Source: Desulfobacteraceae bacterium (GTDB lineage: Bacteria > Desulfobacterota > Desulfobacteria > Desulfobacterales > Desulfobacteraceae). Taken from it: a stretch of DNA of 6,440 nucleotides. Below are positions 1-6,435 of this stretch, piece by piece (position 1 is the stretch's first letter; every line of letters begins with the position of its first letter). The translations under genes and the position numbers were made by a program. The stretch spans positions 1-6,440 of the forward strand of contig WFQS01000340.1 in NCBI GenBank assembly GCA_015486915.1, written 5' to 3'. The notes under the pieces are model-generated. The model was not told the DNA's origin. It did no database searches and saw nothing but the letters and a program-made list of their open reading frames with translations.

Positions 1-20
1 ATATATTGATTAAACAAGCT

Positions 21-50
21 TTACCTTAATATGAATTTCAGCGTTATTAT
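21..50 (+). promoter_or_regulatory. Possible promoter for the nrdD cluster
   Basis: A TTTACC hexamer (21-26) is followed after 18 bases by TATTAT (45-50), a fair match to the -35/-10 pattern of a housekeeping sigma factor. It would give a leader of about 100 bases before nrdD. The surrounding DNA is very AT-rich, so chance matches are likely. No NrdR-box pair was seen by eye between here and the gene. The window begins at base 1, so a promoter further upstream cannot be excluded. Confidence 0.25.
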
Positions 51-157
51 AGTAAAAAATTACGTAAAGGTATAGAAAAATTTAATGATGTTTTGCAAAG
101 AGCGATATATGAAAAAATCAAATAATATAAAGCACGCATATTTCAAGGAGAATCTTC

Positions 158-2251
158 ATGTTTGATAAAATAAAAAAAAGAGACGGCAGGGTAGTTGAAT
201 TTGATTCCTCAAAAATAACCGATGCCATTGCAAAGGCTGGTAAGGCAACGGAAGAATTTAATGAAAAAGAGGCAAAAAAACTTACTTTAAAGGTGATAAC
301 ACTTGCAAGGGACCTGCGTCTTGGCCCCCTTCCCGAAGTTGAAGAAATTCAGGATATTGTTGAACGTGTGCTTCTTGATTCTCCGTTTTACAAAACTGCC
401 AAGGCCTATGTGATCTACAGGGAACAGCACAACCAGATCAGGAAAATCACCATTAAGGAACATGTTGACCTCATGGACAGTTATATCAGGAGAATGGACT
501 GGAAGGTAAAGGAGAACAGCAATATGAGCTATTCTCTACAGGGTCTTAATAATTTTATTTCTTCCGATATAACTGCAGAATACTGGCTGAACCGCATCTA
601 TCCTCCGGAAGTAAGAGATGCCCATAACAGAGGGGATTTCCATATCCATGATTTAAGTCTTCTTTCAGTTTATTGTGTTGGATGGGATCTCCAGGATCTG
701 CTCATGGAAGGGTTTAAAGGCGTTGCAGGAAAGGTTGAGAGCTCTCCGCCAAAGCATTTCAGGACAGCTCTAGGGCAGATGGTCAACTTTTTTTATACCC
801 TCCAGGGTGAGGCTGCCGGTGCCCAGGCCATGTCAAATTTTGACACCCTTCTTGCCCCGTTTGTAAGGGTGGACAACCTGAATTATAAAGAGGTGAAGCA
901 GGCTCTTCAGGAGTTTGTGTTTAATATCAATATCCCCACGAGGGTAGGATTCCAGACCCCTTTTACCAATATTACAATGGATCTTTACGTTCCATCCATT
1001 TTAAAGGACTCTCCCGTTATCATAGGTGGAAAATACCAGAAGGAAACCTATGCCGACTTCCAGGAAGAGATGGATTTGATTAACTCTGCATTTGCAGAGG
1101 TTATGATGGAAGGTGATGCAAGGGGAAGGGTTTTTACCTTTCCAATTCCAACATATAATATTACAAAGGATTTTAACTGGGACAATCCCAACCTTGTAAA
1201 TATCTGGAAAATGACAGGGAAATACGGAATTCCCTATTTTTCAAATTTTGTAAATTCGGACATGTCTCCGGATGATGCAAGGTCAATGTGCTGCAGGTTA
1301 AGACTTGATAACAGGGAGCTTAGAAAGAGAGGCGGCGGGCTTTTCGGGGCAAATCCCCTGACGGGATCCATTGGTGTTGTTACCATAAATCTGCCCCGTA
1401 TAGGATATCTTGCCTCAAGCGAAGAGGATTTCATGGCAAGAATTGATGCTCTTTTAAAAACAGCAGGTGATTCCCTTGCAATAAAGAGAAAAGTCCTTGA
1501 AAAATTCACAAACGGCAATCTTTACCCGTATTCAAAGTTTTATTTAAGGAAAGTAAAGGAAAATACTGGACTGTACTGGAAAAATCATTTTTCAACCATT
1601 GGTGTTCTCGGGATGAATGAAGCCTGTCTTAATTTTTTCGGACAGGGAATTGCTTCTGAAAAAGGCCAGGAGTTTTCCGTGATGGTGATGGATCACATCA
1701 GAAAAGTCATTGAAGAAATGCAGGAAACAACCGGTGAAATATTTAATCTTGAGGCAACTCCTGCAGAAGGTACAATCTATCGTTTTGCAATGATGGACAA
1801 GGGCAGATATCCGGATATTATCTGTGCAAATGAAAATGAATACGAGGCGGGTCAGGAACCATTTTATACAAATTCAACCCACCTTCCCGTGAATTATACC
1901 GATGATGTGTTTGAAGCCCTGGAACTCCAGGACAATCTCCAGGTGCGGTATAACGGAGGAACAGTGCTTCATCTTTTCCTTGGGGAGGAAGTAAAAGATA
2001 TAGAGATTGTAAAAGCCATGGTGAAGAAAGTTTCCTTTAATTTCAGACTTCCATATTTTACCCTCACTCCAACATTTTCCGTATGTCCTTCCCATGGATA
2101 TATAACGGGAAGCCATTGTGAATGTGAAAAATGCGGGGCACAGACAGAGGTCTATTCCAGGGTTGTAGGATATCTAAGACCCGTTAAACAGTGGAACAAC
2201 GGTAAACAGGCGGAATTTACCATGCGCCGGACGTTTAAAATAGCGTCATAG
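158..2251 (+). CDS. nrdD: Anaerobic (class III) ribonucleoside-triphosphate reductase, glycyl radical enzyme
   Basis: This cytoplasmic enzyme reduces ribonucleoside triphosphates to dNTPs without oxygen, using a glycyl radical installed by an NrdG-type activase. The 697 residues match full-length family members that carry an N-terminal ATP-cone. Residues 1 to about 95 look like that allosteric cone (KRDGRVVEFD near the start, AKAYVIYREQH near its end). The catalytic barrel follows, with an SMCCRLRLD motif whose Cys378/Cys379 pair should include the thiyl-radical cysteine. Near the C-terminus, Cys643-x2-His646 and Cys656-x2-Cys659 look like the structural metal site, and an extra Cys654 sits beside it. 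The radical loop SRVVGYL puts the glycyl radical on Gly671. The start is supported by AAGGAG at 145-150, seven bases before the ATG. The activase gene follows 19 nt downstream on the same strand. The reading frame is intact. Family assignment is very secure; the choice of catalytic cysteine and metal ligands comes from family knowledge. Confidence 0.97.
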   Translation: MFDKIKKRDGRVVEFDSSKITDAIAKAGKATEEFNEKEAKKLTLKVITLARDLRLGPLPEVEEIQDIVERVLLDSPFYKTAKAYVIYREQHNQIRKITIKEHVDLMDSYIRRMDWKVKENSNMSYSLQGLNNFISSDITAEYWLNRIYPPEVRDAHNRGDFHIHDLSLLSVYCVGWDLQDLLMEGFKGVAGKVESSPPKHFRTALGQMVNFFYTLQGEAAGAQAMSNFDTLLAPFVRVDNLNYKEVKQALQEFVFNINIPTRVGFQTPFTNITMDLYVPSILKDSPVIIGGKYQKETYADFQEEMDLINSAFAEVMMEGDARGRVFTFPIPTYNITKDFNWDNPNLVNIWKMTGKYGIPYFSNFVNSDMSPDDARSMCCRLRLDNRELRKRGGGLFGANPLTGSIGVVTINLPRIGYLASSEEDFMARIDALLKTAGDSLAIKRKVLEKFTNGNLYPYSKFYLRKVKENTGLYWKNHFSTIGVLGMNEACLNFFGQGIASEKGQEFSVMVMDHIRKVIEEMQETTGEIFNLEATPAEGTIYRFAMMDKGRYPDIICANENEYEAGQEPFYTNSTHLPVNYTDDVFEALELQDNLQVRYNGGTVLHLFLGEEVKDIEIVKAMVKKVSFNFRLPYFTLTPTFSVCPSHGYITGSHCECEKCGAQTEVYSRVVGYLRPVKQWNNGKQAEFTMRRTFKIAS

Positions 2252-2270
2252 AAAAAAATATGAGGGTATA

Positions 2271-2978
2271 ATGAAAATAGGTGGTCTTTTAAAAACTTCC
2301 ATGATAGATTTTCCAGGGTTTGTCTCCTGTGTCATCTTTACATCGGGATGCAATTTTTTCTGTCCATATTGTCACAATCCCGATCTTGCATCAGGACGAC
2401 CCCCCATGGATGACGGATCTTTTATTGATGAAAAAGATATAATATCCTTTCTTAAAAAAAGGGAAAAACTTCTCGACGGAGTTGTGATTTCAGGAGGAGA
2501 ACCCACTCTTCAGAATGATCTTGCAGATTTTTGTTTTAAAATTAAAGAAATGGGCTATAAAATTAAACTTGATACCAATGGCAGCAACCCCGAAATTTTA
2601 AAGAAACTTTTTGAAAAAGAGCTTATTGATTTTACTGCGATGGATATAAAAACCAGCCCTGAAAATTACCATATTCTCGCAGGTAAAAAATTTAATTTTT
2701 TACGTATTCCTGAGAGTATAGGAGTTATCTGTAAAAATGCTCCTTCATATGAATTCAGAACAACATGTGTAAAACCTTTTATTGATAAAATAATTATTAA
2801 TGATATAGGGAAAATGATTCAGGGAGCATCAAGCTATATCCTTCAGCAGTGTTCAAAAAATGTTAAGATGCTGAACCCTGATTTTTTCAAGAGTGAAAAT
2901 CTGTTTTTTTCCGATGAAGAGCTCCTTGAATTAAAAAAAGAAGTTGAAAATTATGTTGTAAACTGTTCTGTGCGCTGA
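2271..2978 (+). CDS. nrdG: Anaerobic ribonucleoside-triphosphate reductase activating protein (radical SAM)
   Basis: This is a radical SAM activase expected to use a [4Fe-4S] cluster and S-adenosylmethionine to generate the glycyl radical on the neighbouring NrdD. The CX3CX2C cluster motif is Cys27, Cys31 and Cys34 within SGCNFFCPYCHNPDL, and the SAM-binding GGE motif is Gly75-Gly76-Glu77 in VISGGEPTL. The N-terminus (GGLLKTSMIDFPG) is typical of the longer NrdG2-type activases (TIGR02495 group, roughly 190-235 residues) rather than the shorter E. coli NrdG; the length here is 235. A GAGG at 2262-2265 lies five bases before the ATG. The 19-nt gap to nrdD and the shared strand support co-transcription. 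Activases of other glycyl radical enzymes, such as pyruvate formate-lyase activase, are related, but position directly after nrdD makes NrdD the obvious partner. The C-terminal third is more divergent and I see no further motif in it. Confidence 0.92.
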   Translation: MKIGGLLKTSMIDFPGFVSCVIFTSGCNFFCPYCHNPDLASGRPPMDDGSFIDEKDIISFLKKREKLLDGVVISGGEPTLQNDLADFCFKIKEMGYKIKLDTNGSNPEILKKLFEKELIDFTAMDIKTSPENYHILAGKKFNFLRIPESIGVICKNAPSYEFRTTCVKPFIDKIIINDIGKMIQGASSYILQQCSKNVKMLNPDFFKSENLFFSDEELLELKKEVENYVVNCSVR

Positions 2979-3011
2979 AAAAAATATTTTTTAAAAAGGA
3001 AATCTTTTTTC

Positions 3012-4181
3012 ATGGATTATCCACTTATTTATGCTCAAATTGACCTTGATGCCGTGGAAAATAACATACTGGCTTTAAGAAAACTTACACATGAAGATGT
3101 AAAATTCATGGCAGTTGTCAAGGCTGACGCCTATGGACATGGTGCTGTGAGAGTTGCTCAACGAGCAGTTGAGACAGGTGCCGCATGGCTTGGGGTTGCA
3201 AGGTTTCATGAGGCAAAAGAATTAAGAGAGGCGGGTATTAAGGTACCGATTCTTATTTTCGGATTTACACATCCTTTACTTGCGGAAAAAATAGCTGAGC
3301 TTAATCTTACTCCGACCATCTACAGTGTTGAAATGGCAGAAGCCCTTTCTGATCAGGCAGTTAAAAAAGGTGTAAAGATAAAAACCCACCTTAAAATTGA
3401 TACCGGTATGGGAAGGGTGGGAATGCTTCCGGATTCAAGGAGAATTACTGCAAAATCAAGTCAAAAAACCGCATTCTCAAATCAAAAATCCATTGAAGAA
3501 ATTAAGAAAATCATATCCCTTTCCAACTTTAAGCTTGAAGGTATTTATACACATTTTGCAGCTGCGGACCATCGTGATAAATCCTATGCAGAGTATCAGC
3601 TTAAGGTGTTTAATTTACTTCTTAATGACCTTAAAAAAGAAAAAATTGAATTTAATATATACCATGCTGCAAACAGTGCTGCAATTATTGATCTTCCTCA
3701 ATCCCATTTTGATATGGTAAGGGCGGGCATTGCAATGTACGGGCTTTATCCTTCCGATGAGGTTGATAAAACAAAGGTTAATTTAAAGCCGGCCATGGAA
3801 CTTAGATCCGTGATCACATCGGTTAAAAAAGTGCCAAAGGGCTTTAAGGTAAGTTATGGCATGACCTATGAAACTGTTAAGGAAACCATTATTGCCTCGG
3901 TTCCAATTGGCTATGCCGATGGTTTTTCAAGACTCTTGTCCTCCACCGGGTACATGCTGGTAAAAGGCATGAAAGCTCCCATTGCAGGCAGGATATGTAT
4001 GGACCAGACCCTTATTGATGCGGGGCATATCCCGGATATAAAACAGGGTGACGAGGTTGTTGTTATGGGTTCACAGAAAGATGAAACTATCTCTGCCGAT
4101 GAAATAGCCGGTCTTACAGGAACAATCAACTACGAAATTGTGTCCTCCCTCACCTCACGGGTTCCTAAAATTTTTATATAA
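3012..4181 (+). CDS. alr: Alanine racemase (PLP-dependent)
   Basis: This enzyme interconverts L- and D-alanine in the cytoplasm and supplies D-alanine for peptidoglycan. The N-terminal PLP barrel carries AVVKADAYGHG, with Lys37 the expected Schiff-base lysine and Tyr41 beside the cofactor. DTGMGRVG (from Asp130) contains Arg135, the arginine expected near the PLP. The C-terminal beta domain carries VSYGMTYET, with Tyr282 the second catalytic base, and GRICMDQ (Cys329-Met330-Asp331). The length of 389 is slightly above the usual 360-380, and the excess appears to be an insertion at about residues 141-160, rich in Ser, Lys, Gln and Thr, right after the RVGMLP segment. The reading frame is intact. 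AAGGAA at 2996-3001 lies ten bases before the ATG. It starts 33 nt after nrdG with no terminator hairpin between, so it probably shares that transcript, although no biochemical link to dNTP synthesis is known to me. Confidence 0.96.
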   Translation: MDYPLIYAQIDLDAVENNILALRKLTHEDVKFMAVVKADAYGHGAVRVAQRAVETGAAWLGVARFHEAKELREAGIKVPILIFGFTHPLLAEKIAELNLTPTIYSVEMAEALSDQAVKKGVKIKTHLKIDTGMGRVGMLPDSRRITAKSSQKTAFSNQKSIEEIKKIISLSNFKLEGIYTHFAAADHRDKSYAEYQLKVFNLLLNDLKKEKIEFNIYHAANSAAIIDLPQSHFDMVRAGIAMYGLYPSDEVDKTKVNLKPAMELRSVITSVKKVPKGFKVSYGMTYETVKETIIASVPIGYADGFSRLLSSTGYMLVKGMKAPIAGRICMDQTLIDAGHIPDIKQGDEVVVMGSQKDETISADEIAGLTGTINYEIVSSLTSRVPKIFI

Positions 4182-4241
4182 CTGCCATGAGCCCATTATA
4201 AAAAAACTCCAGATCCTCATCATGGTGGCTTCATAAAGAAT

Positions 4242-4264
4242 AGAATGCAAATTTACAGCATTCT
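4242..4264 (+). terminator. Possible weak terminator after alr
   Basis: AGAATGC (4242-4248) and GCATTCT (4258-4264) form a perfect 7-bp stem around a 9-base loop, 60 bases after the alr stop codon. The bases that follow (CTTTCT) are pyrimidine-rich but not a clean T-run, so termination efficiency is doubtful. It is the best hairpin close to the end of alr. Confidence 0.3.
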
Positions 4265-4367
4265 CTTTCTAAATTTGTTGAAAAGCAAATCCGGGATAGA
4301 CTTGGTCCGCCTCATGGCGATTATTGAAAAGCTCATATTTCATTGGATATTTTTTTCTTTTTCATGT

Positions 4368-4381
4368 ATTTTGTACAAAAT
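4368..4381. promoter_or_regulatory. 14-bp perfect palindrome, candidate operator
   Basis: ATTTTGTACAAAAT is its own reverse complement over all 14 bases, centred on GTAC. It lies about 180 bases upstream of the LUD gene start. Perfect palindromes of this size are typical of sites for dimeric helix-turn-helix regulators, but AT-rich intergenic DNA also yields some by chance. A run of seven T follows directly. Confidence 0.3.
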
Positions 4382-4387
4382 TTTTTT

Positions 4388-4459
4388 GACTTTAGCTTGC
4401 AAAAGACCTTTGCAGGATGCTTAGTCTCTTAATTCTTGTTTTTTTGGTAAAAGAATTAA
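4388..4459 (+). other. Tandem hairpins in the leader of the LUD-DUF166 operon
   Basis: Hairpin 1 (4388-4426) pairs GACT (4388-4391) with AGTC (4423-4426), AGC (4394-4396) with GCT (4419-4421), and TGCAAA (4398-4403) with TTTGCA (4409-4414) around a 5-base loop AGACC. This gives 13 base pairs broken by small internal loops. Hairpin 2 pairs TTAATTCTT (4429-4437) with AAGAATTAA (4451-4459), a 9-bp AT-only stem around a 13-base T-rich loop. The two lie two bases apart. They could be part of an attenuator or structured leader RNA. There is no direct evidence of transcription, and the second stem would be weak. Confidence 0.3.
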
Positions 4460-4561
4460 AAAAATCGGTTTGATTCTGGCTTGTCCAGCTTGGGGCTTAC
4501 TCAAAAGTCCTTGTACAGGTTGGATTTGACGACTATTTATAATCCGGAGGTTATTTAAAAA

Positions 4562-5215
4562 ATGAAAAATCCCGTTGAAAATTACTGGAATTTAAAACTT
4601 GAAATGGTGAAGGGAAAACTTGAAAAAAATAATTTTGAAGTTTTTCTCGCTGAAACTGCAGAAGATGCAAAAAATATTGCTTTAAATGATATTATTCCGG
4701 GACTTGATGTAAAAAGCGTGTCCTGGGGCGGGTCCATGACCTTTGTATCAACCGGACTTTTCCACGCACTTAAGGATGATAAAAAGTTCAAGGTTTTAAA
4801 TGTATTTAATCAAAAACTGTCAAAGGAAGAGCTGCTGGAACTTCGCAGGCAGTCTCTCTTAGTGGATCTTTATATCACCGGTACCAATGCCGTTACCGAG
4901 GACGGCCAGCTTGTCAACCTTGATATGATGGGAAACAGGATAGGAGGCATCACATTCGGTCCGAAAAATGTAATTATTTTTGTTGGAAGAAATAAAATAT
5001 GCACAGATCTTGAAGATGCCATGTTCAGGATTAAAAATTTTGCAGCTCCTGTAAATACCATGAACCTTGATAAAAAAACTCCGTGCAGAAAAACCGGATT
5101 CTGCCATGACTGCAGCAGCCCTGACCGTATCTGCAACACATGGTGTATATCAGAAAAGTCTTTTCCGGAAAAAAGAATAAAAATTGTACTTATAAACCAG
5201 GACCTTGGATTTTAA
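4562..5215 (+). CDS. LUD-domain (LutC/YkgG-like, DUF162) protein with C-terminal cysteine motif
   Basis: This is a stand-alone protein of the LUD family (PF02589), to which LutC of the lactate-utilisation iron-sulfur complex belongs. Its own reaction is unknown. Recognisable segments are SVSWGGSMTF (about residues 53-62), the hallmark TGTNAVTEDGQLVNLDMMGN, then GGITFGPKNVIIFVGRNKI and a C-terminal RIKIVLINQDLGF. Between them lies TPCRKTGFCHDC followed by SPDRICN, giving Cys175-x5-Cys181-x2-Cys184-x6-Cys191-x3-Cys195. This motif could bind a metal or Fe-S cluster, which is inference. Length is 217 residues; no signal peptide or membrane segment is visible, so it is cytoplasmic. The ATG has GGAGG at 4546-4550, 11 bases upstream. 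No lutA or lutB homologue is in the window, so a role in lactate oxidation should not be assumed. The next gene starts 2 nt after the stop, implying co-translation with a DUF166 protein. Confidence 0.88.
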   Translation: MKNPVENYWNLKLEMVKGKLEKNNFEVFLAETAEDAKNIALNDIIPGLDVKSVSWGGSMTFVSTGLFHALKDDKKFKVLNVFNQKLSKEELLELRRQSLLVDLYITGTNAVTEDGQLVNLDMMGNRIGGITFGPKNVIIFVGRNKICTDLEDAMFRIKNFAAPVNTMNLDKKTPCRKTGFCHDCSSPDRICNTWCISEKSFPEKRIKIVLINQDLGF

Positions 5216-5217
5216 AA

Positions 5218-5889
5218 ATGCAGAAAATAACAGTGTTTCAGCAAAACGGATCAGGTAAAAGCAAGATTGCCGGAATAAAAAGATTCGGTAAAGACAGATT
5301 TAATATTGAAGTTGTTGATATTGATGAACAGCTCCCCGGTGTAATAGACGATTCCAGCGAATATCTTCCCGAGCATATTGATGCAGACCTGGTGCTTGAT
5401 TATCTCAAGCATCCTGATCTTGCCTGCGATCTTGCAATTTTATGCCAGAACCAGGGCATTCCCGTGATTGCTTCAGGCAAAAAAATAACTGAAGGTGATG
5501 TTTTTACACCATCCACATGCTGCATGCTTCCAAAGCATGAAATCCTTGGAGAATACGGGCAACTTTTCGGAGCTCCTGAAGTGGATATTAAAATAAACGG
5601 AGGATATGTTGAAAAAGTAGACGTGATCAGGGGAGCTCCATGCGGGGCAACCTGGGATGCTGCAGAAAAAATCCAGGGTCTTTCCGTTGAAGATGCCGCA
5701 GTCAGGCTCGGGCTTGAAGTGCAGTTCTTCTGTACGGCAGATCCTGCATCATGGGACCCCATAACAGGCAAAAGCCCGGTTCACATTGCAGCGGATATTC
5801 ATACGGCGGCATTTAACAGGTTTGTAAGGAAGCAGGATGAGAAAAATCAGGACTCGAAAGTTACTGCATCTGCCGACGAACACGTATGA
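5218..5889 (+). CDS. DUF166 family protein, function unknown
   Basis: This resembles the DUF166 family (PF02593), known mainly from methanogenic archaea and some anaerobic bacteria, with no reaction established that I know of. Features seen are an N-terminal MQKITVFQQ beta strand, DADLVLDYLKHPDLACDLA, FTPSTCCML (Cys101-Cys102), VIRGAPCGATW (Cys142) and LEVQFFCTADPASWDP (Cys172) followed by GKSPVHIA. The four cysteines in conserved-looking contexts suggest metal or Fe-S binding, which is inference. Residues after about 204 form a hydrophilic tail outside the domain. The frame stays open upstream to an ATG at 5140, but the family-like sequence begins at the ATG at 5218, which follows the LUD stop codon by 2 nt, so I chose 5218 (223 residues). 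The ribosome site is weak (AGGA at 5199-5202), consistent with translational coupling to the LUD gene. No membrane segment is seen. Confidence 0.85.
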   Translation: MQKITVFQQNGSGKSKIAGIKRFGKDRFNIEVVDIDEQLPGVIDDSSEYLPEHIDADLVLDYLKHPDLACDLAILCQNQGIPVIASGKKITEGDVFTPSTCCMLPKHEILGEYGQLFGAPEVDIKINGGYVEKVDVIRGAPCGATWDAAEKIQGLSVEDAAVRLGLEVQFFCTADPASWDPITGKSPVHIAADIHTAAFNRFVRKQDEKNQDSKVTASADEHV

Positions 5890-5898
5890 GCCAAAAGG

Positions 5899-5922
5899 CG
5901 TAAGAAAATTTTACGGTTTTTT
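5899..5922. terminator. Weak bidirectional terminator between convergent genes
   Basis: CGTAA (5899-5903) and TTACG (5911-5915) form a 5-bp stem around a 7-base loop, followed on the + strand by G and six T (5917-5922). Read on the - strand, the same stem is followed by CC and four T. It begins 10 bases after the DUF166 stop and lies downstream of the convergent acylphosphatase gene, where a shared terminator is expected. The stem is short, so confidence is moderate. Confidence 0.45.
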
Positions 5923-5993
5923 CAATAACGGTCATGAGGCCATACATGCCGGGTCAAATCCGAATCGGGTTACATGACGATAATAAACAATGG

Positions 5994-6281
5994 TTAATAC
6001 ATTATATCAAAGTCCGTAAAATCGGATAGGCTTTTCTGGTCTTCCATAATGATTTTTTTAACAGATGATGCAGGAGAACCCGTGTGAAACCACTGCATCA
6101 TCTGCTGTATATTTTCTTTTTCTCCCTTTATCACAGCTTCCACAGTTCCATCTCTTTTGTTTCTCACCCATCCTGTAATCATATATTTTTCTGCAGCATC
6201 CTTTGTATAAGCCCTGAAAAAAACTCCCTGCACTTTACCAGTGATAACAACATGTTTCTGTATAACCTCAGTTGTTTTCAT
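5994..6281 (-). CDS. acyP: Acylphosphatase
   Basis: This small cytoplasmic enzyme hydrolyses the carboxyl-phosphate bond of acyl phosphates such as acetyl phosphate or carbamoyl phosphate. The 95 residues are close to the usual 90-100. The signature GKVQGVFFR ends in Arg23, the phosphate-binding arginine, and GWVRNKRDGTVE contains Asn41, the residue that positions the catalytic water; both fall at the numbering of the well-studied vertebrate enzymes. The rest fits the family's ferredoxin-like alpha-beta fold. On the - strand, AAGGAA (complement of 6291-6296) lies nine bases before the ATG at 6281. The gene is monocistronic in view and convergent with the LUD-DUF166 operon, so no shared regulation is implied. 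Its physiological substrate cannot be read from sequence. Confidence 0.95.
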   Translation of the reverse strand: MKTTEVIQKHVVITGKVQGVFFRAYTKDAAEKYMITGWVRNKRDGTVEAVIKGEKENIQQMMQWFHTGSPASSVKKIIMEDQKSLSDFTDFDIMY

Positions 6282-6353
6282 TATTATTGTTTCCTTTGTT
6301 CATTTTTGACTTAGGATCGGAGATGAAATAAGTTGAACAGAAATAGCGCAGAA

Positions 6354-6435
6354 TTCCGGTCCATGTACAAGGCGCATTAAAGGTTGCATACTCAACGTAT
6401 TCGGCCTTTGATGCAACGAAGTAGATGGGCCGGAA
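6354..6435. repeat. Nested inverted-repeat element, possible dispersed repeat
   Basis: The outer arms TTCCGGTCCAT (6354-6364) and ATGGGCCGGAA (6425-6435) pair over 11 positions with one G-T wobble. Inside, GTTGCAT (6383-6389) pairs perfectly with ATGCAAC (6411-6417). The element lies upstream of the acylphosphatase gene, about 73 bases from its start, and is less AT-rich than nearby intergenic DNA. The nesting suggests a folded RNA or a small REP/MITE-like unit, but only one copy is in the window, so dispersal is inference. A 46-codon open stretch on the - strand (6440-6300) runs through it without a recognisable motif. Confidence 0.4.

Larger units (their letters stand above)
4182..4561. other. 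380-base non-coding gap with several inverted repeats
   Basis: I see no convincing gene here on either strand; open frames are short and lack family motifs. The gap separates alr from the LUD-DUF166 operon. It holds an 8-bp inverted pair far apart (GCCATGAG 4184-4191, CTCATGGC 4311-4318), the possible terminator at 4242-4264, a 14-bp palindrome at 4368-4381 and two adjacent hairpins at 4388-4459. A GGAGG at 4546-4550 precedes the next gene. I recognise no known riboswitch class. The size and structure suggest a long regulated leader or operator region, which is inference. Confidence 0.6.

Noticed and set aside
2979..2992. Palindrome AAAAAATATTTTTT between nrdG and alr
   Set aside because: It consists only of A and T and has no loop or GC stem, so it is unlikely to act as a terminator. 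It probably reflects local base composition.
4526..4543. TTGACG and TATAAT boxes just before the LUD gene
   Set aside because: The boxes are only 6 bases apart, far short of a usable -35/-10 spacing. The TATAAT is so close to the GGAGG site that transcription would start around the ribosome-binding site. The only other -35 candidate, TTGTAC at 4511-4516, is 21 bases away.
5140..5217. Upstream in-frame ATG that would add 26 residues to the DUF166 protein
   Set aside because: It lies inside the LUD gene and the added residues do not resemble the family's N-terminus. The ATG at 5218, 2 nt after the LUD stop, begins the family-like beta strand.
5400..5771. 123-codon - strand open frame within the DUF166 gene
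   Set aside because: It lies opposite a gene with clear family motifs and shows no recognisable domain or ribosome-binding site.
5931..5978. GTCATG/CATGAC inverted pair between DUF166 and acylphosphatase genes
   Set aside because: Only 6 bp are separated by 36 bases and the stem does not extend. It is not strong enough to call as a structure.
6084..6314. 76-codon + strand open frame
   Set aside because: It is antisense to the well-supported acylphosphatase gene and has a Phe/Ser/His-rich composition typical of a shadow frame.
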